The notes beneath the pieces were generated by a model. It saw nothing but the letters and a program-made list of their open reading frames with translations, was not told the DNA's origin and ran no database searches. From NCBI GenBank assembly GCA_903924805.1, contig CAIYCZ010000176.1:1-10700 (forward strand): a DNA stretch of 10,700 nucleotides. The letters are read 5' to 3'. This stretch comes from an uncultured delta proteobacterium. Lineage in GTDB: Bacteria > Desulfobacterota > WTBG01 > CAIYCZ01. Within the stretch, counting starts at the first letter, position 1, and each line of letters starts with the position of its first letter. This document shows, piece after piece, positions 5,600-10,700 of the stretch. The translations under genes were made by a program, and so were the position numbers.

Positions 5600-6091
5600 C
5601 TAAAGGTCGTACAGCGTTTCATCCCGGTATGGCGCAGGCCGTTTTGCCTTGCCTCCGGTTGCCATTGCTTCCGGCAGTTGAAGCGGCTCTTCACTCTCCA
5701 GGGCATCCCCCATTTCGCTCTCTATTTTTTCGGGATCTTCTCCCGCTTCCATGCGCTTGAGAGCTTCCTTCATGCTGGGCCCCAGCTGGATTCCGGTCAT
5801 TTCTGAAAGCTTGCGCATAAGATTTGCAGCCTGCTTCGGGTCGTTCTCATTAAGCCGGTCAGCCTCACTGGTAAGCATCTGCATCGCCTTTTCCATGGTG
5901 TTCTCATCTATCGGGGGCTTTGCCATCCCCCCCTCTTCTTTTGCCTTACCGGTACAGGCAAAGACCGACATGCGGCGCTCCAGCTTCCCTTTGCAGCGCG
6001 GGCAGTCAGGACATTTTTGCGTATTTACGGTTCTTGAGAAAAAGCTGAAGATGGTATTGCAGCCTGCGCAATAAAACTCATAGATTGGCAT
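5600..6091 (-). CDS. FmdB-like zinc-ribbon protein with helical acidic tail
   Basis: A 163-residue soluble protein. The N-terminus MPIYEFYCAGC is typical of FmdB/CxxC_CxxC_SSSS zinc ribbons. C8-x2-C11 and C27-x2-C30 (with C33 and C46 nearby) can bind zinc, and the ribbon ends near RRMSVFAC. After a Gly/Lys linker (48-60) comes a helical region (about 61-125: MEKAMQMLTSEADRLNEND, LMRKLSEMTG, MKEALKRMEAGED). A charged, Pro- and Glu-rich tail follows. The function is unknown. FmdB proteins were first linked to formamidase regulation in Methylophilus, but most members are uncharacterised. The start is supported by AAGGAG 9 nt upstream, which overlaps the stop codon of the preceding gene (TAAGGAG), so the two genes are probably translated from one message. 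Its stop abuts the repeat at 5476-5599. Confidence 0.85.
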   Translation of the reverse strand: MPIYEFYCAGCNTIFSFFSRTVNTQKCPDCPRCKGKLERRMSVFACTGKAKEEGGMAKPPIDENTMEKAMQMLTSEADRLNENDPKQAANLMRKLSEMTGIQLGPSMKEALKRMEAGEDPEKIESEMGDALESEEPLQLPEAMATGGKAKRPAPYRDETLYDL

Positions 6092-6104
6092 ACCTAACTA
6101 CTCC

Positions 6105-6608
6105 TTACGGTGCATTCATGCACTTCTCAATAAAATGGTGCATGAGGTAGATAACGTTATATATGACGCTTAACCCTCCAATAAATTTTTCCTTTATCAT
6201 ACCTCTGGGCAATCCATCGATCACGGCTTCAATATCTTTTATCCGGTTTGTTATTTTCTGATAATCGCTATTCACGTGCTCGCACCCGTTAATTTTTATG
6301 AGATCAGAGATTTTTTCTTCAATGGCATTGAAGTTATAAAACATGTCCCGGTATATTGTTTTAGTCTCAGTCTGAAAGCCATACAGCGATTTCTCAACGA
6401 TACAGATGCGTGCCATCATATAGCCGATCTGCACATGCTGGGGATTGCGTTTGCTGTATGATTCCGGATACCGGTCACAATAGACCTCGCCGATCTCAAG
6501 GAGGTCTTCCTTCTCAAGAGGGAACTGGCTGTCAAGCGCTATCAGTGCTTCCCGGAATTCCTGAATAGTTTTTATCGCCCGAAATAGCTCAGCAATCAAA
6601 GAGCCCAT
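6105..6608 (-). CDS. Unrecognised helical protein, operon partner of zinc-ribbon gene
   Basis: A 167-residue protein that I do not recognise. It is predicted to be mostly alpha-helical and soluble, with no signal peptide or membrane segment. Charged helices occupy residues 5-45 (ELFRAIKTIQEFREALIALD, then PLEKEDLLEIGEVY), followed by RYPESYSKRNPQHVQIGYMMARI and a Tyr/Phe-rich middle. A helical C-terminus ends MHHFIEKCMNAP. It contains only three cysteines, with no metal motif. The ATG at 6608 is the only Met near the beginning and has no clear Shine-Dalgarno site, so the start is less certain. The stop lies 13 nt before the zinc-ribbon gene start, and that gene's ribosome binding site overlaps this stop. 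This tight coupling suggests a shared role, perhaps a protein pair, but no function can be stated. Confidence 0.7.
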   Translation of the reverse strand: MGSLIAELFRAIKTIQEFREALIALDSQFPLEKEDLLEIGEVYCDRYPESYSKRNPQHVQIGYMMARICIVEKSLYGFQTETKTIYRDMFYNFNAIEEKISDLIKINGCEHVNSDYQKITNRIKDIEAVIDGLPRGMIKEKFIGGLSVIYNVIYLMHHFIEKCMNAP

Positions 6609-6651
6609 GGTGTATAAGCGTAAGCGTAGGAGTTACTTTTTAGAATATATA

Positions 6652-6727
6652 ACAGGTTGTTGAAAAAGTTGTCCTGGTAAGACAGTCCTGTCACGGGCAG
6701 GTTTGTGGACCTGTTGCAACTGCCCGT
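6652..6727. repeat. Cluster of palindromes, possible dispersed-repeat remnant
   Basis: In the 156-nt gap between the unknown gene and the DUF4015 gene, ACAGGTTGTTGAAAAAG (6652 on) resembles the outer end of the repeat at 5476-5599 (CAGCCTGTTGAAAAAC on its minus strand). It is followed by GACAG-TC-CTGTC (6681-6692) and a larger stem ACGGGCA (6693-6699) / TGCCCGT (6721-6727), inside which CAGGT (6698-6702) can pair with ACCTG (6709-6713). This may be a decayed mobile repeat or a structured untranslated region. No coding potential is convincing here. Confidence 0.4.
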
Positions 6728-6764
6728 ATCGCACAAAAAGCCTACTATAGTTCCGTGAGCCGGG

Positions 6765-7877
6765 TCAACGGCTTTTAAATGCACCGCGATTGTACTTGTT
6801 GCTCGGATCCCAGTAAAGAAAGCCGGTTATGCCTAAATCATCAAGAGCCCGGCGCTGATCCAGAATCATGCATTCGTCATAGTCCACCGTCTTATGGGTC
6901 CTGAAATTTGAGACGCTAAAATACTGGAGCCACGGCCGGACCTTTGCCCGCACGTGATTGGCTTGTAAATATGAGACGAAATATTTCATGCTCTGATAGA
7001 CAGCGTTATACGGCTCTGCTGCGGGAACCGGGATTTTCCTGAAGTTGGGGATAAAATGGGAAGGATAGACCATGGGCGATATCACATCAAAATAATTAAC
7101 CATGTCCTCATAGAACTGACCCACTTCTTCTTTTGATTTGTTGGAATACTCCTTTAAGATGGCGTCGCCAAACACATCAATCGAGAGAATGGTCCGGGGA
7201 TTTGCGGCCCGCACTGTTTCCGTGAGGTATTTAAAGAACTCGCTCATTACCTGACGACGTGATTTTTTACCATCCCATACCGGGAAACGGGCTTCCCGTG
7301 CTTTGCAGTCGGCAGGAAAGCGGATGTAGTCGTACTGGATCTCATCAAAATTAAAGTCGATTGCCCGCTGTGACATCTCCACAGTATAGTCCCAGAGGGT
7401 GCGGCTTGCAGGGTCGATCCCGATAACTCCCTGGCAGGACCAGGGCTGTCCGGATGATTTTCTGCGCAAAATGCTTCCCGGATACAGGTGCGCAAATTCA
7501 TTGTTCTGCGTTACAACAACGCGGGCGATGCACCAGATCCCCTGCTTTTTAAGAATAGATACGAATTCTCTTACTGATTCAGGGAAGAGCGGCCTGGTAT
7601 CTACCACATCGATGACCACAGCATTCAGATCTGTGGAGGTGAGCAGCCTGACCAGCTCTTCCCGCAAACGCCATCCCGGCGTATCCGGCCGCCAGCACTG
7701 GGCAGTCCAGCTCGTCATATACAGGCCGCGTTTGTTATCGCTTATCTCCTGCGCGTAAGTCTTAGGCAGCAAGGGAAGGGACGATGACAGAAGAGCTCCT
7801 GCAGCACCCTTTGCGGTAAGTGTTAAAAAATCACGTCTCGTCATACCGGTTTCGGTCAATTTGTTTTGTTCAGCCAT
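6765..7877 (-). CDS. Tat-exported DUF4015 / putative glycoside hydrolase
   Basis: This 370-residue protein has a twin-arginine signal (TRRDFLTL, 13-20, then a mild hydrophobic run to about 38, with likely cleavage near TYA-QE at 41-44). It should therefore be exported folded to the periplasm. The mature part fits the DUF4015 'putative glycosyl hydrolase' family, a TIM barrel. Strand ends include LNAVVIDVVDTRP (84-96), FDEIQYDYIRFP (177-188), ILSIDVFGD (230-238), ISPMVYPSH (266-274) and GFLYWDP (352-358). The acidic residues in DEIQYDYIRFP and SIDVFGD are the best candidates for the active site. The family's substrate has not been established to my knowledge. ATG 7877 is the first start after an in-frame stop. 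Its ribosome binding site is weak, and Met12, just before the RR motif, is an alternative. It follows the deacetylase gene by 63 nt and is the last gene of the vanZ-galE-deacetylase block. Confidence 0.85.
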   Translation of the reverse strand: MAEQNKLTETGMTRRDFLTLTAKGAAGALLSSSLPLLPKTYAQEISDNKRGLYMTSWTAQCWRPDTPGWRLREELVRLLTSTDLNAVVIDVVDTRPLFPESVREFVSILKKQGIWCIARVVVTQNNEFAHLYPGSILRRKSSGQPWSCQGVIGIDPASRTLWDYTVEMSQRAIDFNFDEIQYDYIRFPADCKAREARFPVWDGKKSRRQVMSEFFKYLTETVRAANPRTILSIDVFGDAILKEYSNKSKEEVGQFYEDMVNYFDVISPMVYPSHFIPNFRKIPVPAAEPYNAVYQSMKYFVSYLQANHVRAKVRPWLQYFSVSNFRTHKTVDYDECMILDQRRALDDLGITGFLYWDPSNKYNRGAFKSR

Positions 7878-7940
7878 GGTTTTGATGTGTGGTTAGGGTT
7901 AATAAGAAAACAAGTAGTTGATCTATTTAAACTTTCTCCT

Positions 7941-8669
7941 TCATTTTCCGGAGGCTGCCAGTGATTTGTTCATAACCTCGCGAAGAAGCACAAACCGGTA
8001 GCCCTTTTCCCTGAAGTACGGGATAAGCGTCTTCAGTGCCTCAACAGTCAGCGGCAATTCATGGAAAGTGAGCACATGGGTAAATATTTTCCTGCGCTCG
8101 CGCAGTTCAATAACGTGCTGCACCCGCTTGATAAGGGTTTCTACCGGGCGGTGTTTTGCAGCATCTTCATAATCAAGGGTGTTAATATCGGGGCGGCCGA
8201 GCTTGAGTGCACTATAGCCCTGCGCAATGATAAGCTTTTCAACCACATCGGTAATCACCCAGAATGGCGGGCGCAGGAAGCGGGGCGTCTCTCCGGTGGC
8301 ATCCTTTATGATCCCAGCAGTCTTTCCTATACTTGCTTTCACCGCCTCCGGCCCTTTTGCATCAAGGAGCTTTTTCAGATTGTCATGGCCGTAGGTGTGG
8401 TTCTCGATTTCGCAGCCCTGGGCGGATTCTGTTTGCAACAAATCTTTGTGTTTAACGGCAACGCTGCCAATGATAAAAAAGGTTGCGGGAACACCATGCT
8501 GCTGCAGGAGGGGAAGGAGCTTCTCCAACACGCGGGGACTTGGCCCGTCATCAAAGGTAAGGACAATTTCCTGTGAAGAAGCAGGGGCAGCTATAACTAT
8601 TTGAAAAAAAAGAAGTGCCAGTGTGAGAAGTCTGAGCGGTACATATTTTAGCCTGTCCATAGTAACCAT
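7941..8669 (-). CDS. Exported NodB-type (CE4) polysaccharide deacetylase
   Basis: A 242-residue protein with an N-terminal signal or anchor (basic start, hydrophobic run at about 12-29 ending APASS) and a NodB homology domain. Motif 1 is TFDDGP (38-43; D40 as base, D41 as metal ligand). Motif 2 is HTYGH (91-95; H91 and H95 as metal ligands). Motif 3 is RPPFW (133-137). Motif 5 is TFHELP with H203. Motif 4 is atypical (GRPDINTLDY near 158-167). The enzyme likely removes N-acetyl groups from an amino-sugar polymer in the periplasm or cell wall, using a divalent metal. Its size is close to a minimal CE4 domain. The ATG at 8669 and Met4 at 8660 are both possible starts, neither with a strong ribosome binding site. 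The start is 23 nt after the galE stop, indicating co-transcription with galE. The DUF4015 hydrolase follows. Confidence 0.9.
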   Translation of the reverse strand: MVTMDRLKYVPLRLLTLALLFFQIVIAAPASSQEIVLTFDDGPSPRVLEKLLPLLQQHGVPATFFIIGSVAVKHKDLLQTESAQGCEIENHTYGHDNLKKLLDAKGPEAVKASIGKTAGIIKDATGETPRFLRPPFWVITDVVEKLIIAQGYSALKLGRPDINTLDYEDAAKHRPVETLIKRVQHVIELRERRKIFTHVLTFHELPLTVEALKTLIPYFREKGYRFVLLREVMNKSLAASGK

Positions 8670-8692
8670 CGTGCCGTATTCATACCATAACG

Positions 8693-9676
8693 TTAAACAA
8701 GTTTCCTGCCTGCCATTGTCTGATGCCAGTTCCAGGCGGTAATAATTATATCTTCAAGGCTATGCTGCAATTTCCAATCTAATTTTTTTTGGGCTTTATC
8801 ACTGCAGGCGATAAGATAGGGAGGATCACCAGGACGCCGGTCTGTTTCCACAACGGCAAAGTCCTTTGTAGTTATTTTTTTTGCAGTCTGGATCATTTCT
8901 CTCACGGTGAAACCGCTGCCGCTCCCCAGATTGAAATAGTTAGTATTTCCTCCGTCCAGCAGATAATCAACCCCCCTGATGTGGGCGTCTGCCAGATCAT
9001 TGACATGGATATAGTCCCTCACGCAGGTCCCGTCTTGGGTTTCATAATCAGTGCCAAAAACTTTGATATCCTTTCTTCTGCCGATTGCAGCGTCAAGCAG
9101 CAGAGGGATGAGATGGGTTTCCGGAACATGGGCCTCGCCGATTTCCCTCTCAGGATCAGCGCCGGCGGCATTAAAATAACGGAACCGGATACTCCTGAAG
9201 CCGTATGCAGAAGAGTAGTCATCAAGTATCTCCTCGATCATGAGCTTGCTTTTTCCATAGGGGTTGATGGGAAGCTTCCGGTCTTCCTCCTCAATGGGTG
9301 TCCGCTCAGGCATTCCGTATACCGCTGCGGTAGAAGAAAAGATAAATTTGTTAATCCCATGTTTTCTCATGGCCTCAAGCAGAGTGATGGTATTCTGCAC
9401 ATTATTTTTATAATACTTTTCCGGCTCAATTACGGATTCTGCCACTTCAATAAAGGCGCAGAAATGCATCACCACATCGATTTTGAAGTTACTGAACACT
9501 GAATCAAGCTGTGCCTGATCGCCGATATCCCCCTGGACAAAATCTCCCCACTGGGCAAAACAGCGGTACCCGTGGACGAGGTTGTCATAGACCACCACGT
9601 CGAAACCCTTCTGCAGGAGCATTTTGCACACATGAGAACCAATATATCCTGCACCGCCTGCCACTAAAATAGCCAT
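8693..9676 (-). CDS. galE: UDP-glucose 4-epimerase (GalE-like)
   Basis: A 327-residue extended short-chain dehydrogenase that interconverts UDP-Glc and UDP-Gal, and in many members also UDP-GlcNAc and UDP-GalNAc, using tightly bound NAD. The Rossmann motif GGAGYIG is at 7-13, the NAD ribose loop YDNLVHGY at 30-37, the catalytic SST at 114-116, and the Y140-x3-K144 pair in NPYGKSK. The C-terminal substrate domain is complete (RYFNAAGADP, CVRDYIHVNDLADAH, RRPGDPPYL). The length is normal for bacterial GalE. AGGAG lies about 7 nt before ATG. It follows the vanZ-like gene by 39 nt and precedes the deacetylase by 23 nt, so it probably supplies a galactose-type or GalNAc precursor for the polysaccharide handled by the downstream exported enzymes. 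Whether it accepts N-acetylated substrates cannot be decided by eye. Confidence 0.95.
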   Translation of the reverse strand: MAILVAGGAGYIGSHVCKMLLQKGFDVVVYDNLVHGYRCFAQWGDFVQGDIGDQAQLDSVFSNFKIDVVMHFCAFIEVAESVIEPEKYYKNNVQNTITLLEAMRKHGINKFIFSSTAAVYGMPERTPIEEEDRKLPINPYGKSKLMIEEILDDYSSAYGFRSIRFRYFNAAGADPEREIGEAHVPETHLIPLLLDAAIGRRKDIKVFGTDYETQDGTCVRDYIHVNDLADAHIRGVDYLLDGGNTNYFNLGSGSGFTVREMIQTAKKITTKDFAVVETDRRPGDPPYLIACSDKAQKKLDWKLQHSLEDIIITAWNWHQTMAGRKLV

Positions 9677-9715
9677 ACCGGGACTCCTGTAACTGTTTTC
9701 ACCAATTGAGCATTT

Positions 9716-10120
9716 CTAGTGGTTAATTATATTTTCCGGTTGCGCGTTACGCGGCCTTTTTTGGTAATAGTAGCGGATAATAACCGCACCGGCAAACACA
9801 CCGATGCAATCTGCCAGGAAATCCTGCCAGGAGCACTCTCGATTGGGGATAAAGAGCTGATGAAGCTCATCAAGCCCCCCATAAAGGAAGCCAATTACCA
9901 GGCACGACCAAAACGAACCATCCAGGGTTTTACCACGCCGCATCCAGAGATATCTGAACAGCAGAATGCCAAGCACAAAGAATCCTGCGGAGTGAGCGAT
10001 TTTATCCCACTGCCAGATGGACACTTCTGGTATTTCGTCACCAGGCAGGGAGCTTAAAACGAGCATCAAACCGGTCCAGAAGTAAAGTGACCAGGTTACG
10101 AGATGAGCGTTTCTCTTCAT
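9716..10120 (-). CDS. VanZ-family small membrane protein
   Basis: A 134-residue integral membrane protein with about four hydrophobic segments (near 8-25, 43-58, 70-83 and 104-118). It carries the two VanZ-family signatures: W-DKIAHSAGFFVLG at 38-51, and DELHQLFIPNRECSWQDF at 84-101 followed by LADCIGVFAG. VanZ of the vanA cluster gives low-level teicoplanin resistance, but most chromosomal members have no known role beyond an envelope connection. Nothing suggests antibiotic resistance here, as no vanHAX-type genes are present. The gene is the first of the block led by a strong promoter. The predicted leader is only about 22 nt and has no clear ribosome binding site, so translation may be weak or unconventional. 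The downstream galE start is 39 nt after its stop. Confidence 0.88.
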   Translation of the reverse strand: MKRNAHLVTWSLYFWTGLMLVLSSLPGDEIPEVSIWQWDKIAHSAGFFVLGILLFRYLWMRRGKTLDGSFWSCLVIGFLYGGLDELHQLFIPNRECSWQDFLADCIGVFAGAVIIRYYYQKRPRNAQPENIINH

Positions 10121-10148
10121 AACAGAATACAGTAATTTTTAGGCTGGA

Positions 10149-10177
10149 AGTATAGGGTAATCTGGAGTGTGTGTCAA
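10149..10177 (-). promoter_or_regulatory. Near-consensus sigma-70 promoter for vanZ-galE-deacetylase-DUF4015
   Basis: On the minus strand TTGACA (10177-10172) is a perfect -35 box. After exactly 17 nt comes TATACT (10154-10149), five of six for the -10. Upstream bases 10178-10203 are very A/T-rich, like an UP element. Predicted transcription starts near 10142, giving a leader of about 22 nt to the ATG at 10120. It is the best promoter in the window. Confidence 0.75.
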
Positions 10178-10204
10178 ATAGTAGTTAATTAGATAATTAT
10201 GAGG

Positions 10205-10699
10205 CTATAGTGCATTTTGCAAAAGTAGCTGCGCCAGCATAACGGCATTTTTGGCGGCAGAGCCGGCATGGCAGTTGTTGAAAAAGACCAGCACCATGTT
10301 GGTTTTCCCTGCAATATCACGTATGGGGGCGAGAAACTCTTTCAGTTCTTCTTCTGAATAGAGATAGTCATAGCGGGTTGAGGTCGGCGCATTGAACCAG
10401 TTTTTATTTCTGCCGTGAAATCTGAAATAGCCGATTGCAGAGGTGGCTCCCGGGGCAAACGGCATAAGACCTTTCAGCTTCGGCTCATCAACTGCGCAAT
10501 ATCCCATCTCATGCTTTTTTAAAAAATCAAACATCGCCTCAGTGAGCCAGGAGCTGTTTCTGAACTCGATAACCACGGGAACATCTCCGAGGCGGTCTCT
10601 GGCAGCTTTTATATAGTCCCGGTTTTCAGGTGTGGGGTGAAACGAGAAGGGAAACTGCAGGAGAATGCAGGAGAGCTTGTTATCTTTTATGAGCGGCTC
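10205..10699 (-). CDS. DUF72 (YecE-like) protein, 5' part beyond window
   Basis: The minus-strand frame is open from the right edge (10699) to TAG at 10207-10205, giving 164 residues. An apparent start at 10576 (GTG, V42 of this fragment) is internal, because conserved sequence continues upstream of it. Typical DUF72 TIM-barrel features are visible: ILLQFPFSFHP (12-22), DVPVVIEFRNSSW (about 39-51), then YCAVDEPK, YFRFHGRN and, near the end, VFFNNCHAGSAAKNA. In complete DUF72 proteins of about 240-300 residues these form the middle and end of the barrel. The biochemical role is unknown. The gene is separated from the vanZ-like gene by 84 nt holding the strong promoter, so it is probably a separate unit. 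No terminator hairpin with a U-tract is seen after its stop. Confidence 0.85.
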   Translation of the reverse strand, partial: EPLIKDNKLSCILLQFPFSFHPTPENRDYIKAARDRLGDVPVVIEFRNSSWLTEAMFDFLKKHEMGYCAVDEPKLKGLMPFAPGATSAIGYFRFHGRNKNWFNAPTSTRYDYLYSEEELKEFLAPIRDIAGKTNMVLVFFNNCHAGSAAKNAVMLAQLLLQNAL

Positions 10700-10700
10700 A

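Noticed and set aside
5472..5604. TAAA on both sides of repeat copy 2 as a target-site duplication
   Set aside because: Too short, one base off the element end on one side, overlapping stop-codon sequence, and with no counterpart at copy 1.
6596..6784. Minus-strand frame of 62 residues in the gap before the unknown gene
   Set aside because: It runs through the palindrome cluster, overlaps the start of the following gene, and has a composition unlike a real protein.
7901..7943. Good ribosome binding site (AAGGAG, minus strand, 7941-7936) right after the deacetylase stop
   Set aside because: No usable start codon follows at a sensible distance except a 5-codon frame, and the DUF4015 ATG is about 58 nt away. 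It is probably chance or a remnant.
8061..8576. Plus-strand frame of 171 residues antisense to the deacetylase
   Set aside because: It is a shadow of a complete NodB domain.
8789..9502. Plus-strand frame of 237 residues antisense to galE
   Set aside because: It is a shadow of a complete GalE with all catalytic motifs, and it has no ribosome binding site.
9716..10120. Glycopeptide resistance determinant
   Set aside because: VanZ-family proteins are widespread without resistance, and no vanHAX or regulator genes are present.

Overview
The window looks like a chromosomal stretch of a mid-GC, Gram-negative anaerobe-type bacterium, most likely from the Desulfobacterota or Nitrospirota. This is inferred from protein style (a DUF362 protein fused to a 2[4Fe-4S] ferredoxin, a zinc-LID adenylate kinase, a FlK-type hot-dog thioesterase, an FmdB-like zinc-ribbon protein, an outer-membrane-type lipoprotein) and from small palindromic repeats in most intergenic gaps. 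No database search was possible. There is no phage, plasmid, CRISPR, rRNA or tRNA signal, and the longest gene-free stretch is about 180 bases.

Layout. (1) 1-1153, plus strand: the 3' part of a DUF3108-like envelope protein, then a small lipoprotein. (2) 1170-3669, minus strand: read in the direction of transcription, a small conserved protein of unknown function, an MBL-fold hydrolase, adenylate kinase, and a FlK-type thioesterase that converges on the lipoprotein. (3) 3670-3796: a divergent regulatory gap with overlapping promoter-like boxes and a perfect 10-bp inverted repeat in the leader of the next gene. (4) 3797-5474, plus strand: an AhpD-like carboxymuconolactone decarboxylase-family protein and the DUF362/ferredoxin protein. 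The DUF362 gene lies between two inverted copies of a ~125-bp MITE-like repeat. The second copy fills the whole convergent gap to the next gene. (5) 5600-6608, minus strand: an unknown helical protein followed 13 nt later by an FmdB-like zinc-ribbon protein. (6) 6765-10120, minus strand: a near-consensus sigma-70 promoter (TTGACA, 17 nt, TATACT) drives vanZ-like, galE, a secreted NodB-type polysaccharide deacetylase and a Tat-exported DUF4015 glycoside-hydrolase-like protein. (7) 10205-10699, minus strand: the 3' part of a DUF72 (YecE-like) gene running off the right edge.

How the genes may work together. Block 6 is the most coherent: a sugar-nucleotide epimerase, an exported N-deacetylase and an exported TIM-barrel hydrolase under one promoter. 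That is the enzyme combination used to make and trim partly deacetylated amino-sugar polysaccharides (compare PgaB and PelA, which fuse deacetylase and hydrolase). No synthase is present here, so this remains inference. The other blocks look like housekeeping or redox accessory genes. No clearly new defence or mobile system is visible. The best leads for novelty are the repeat pair, the structured leader of the AhpD-like gene, the epimerase/deacetylase/hydrolase set and the uncharacterised proteins.
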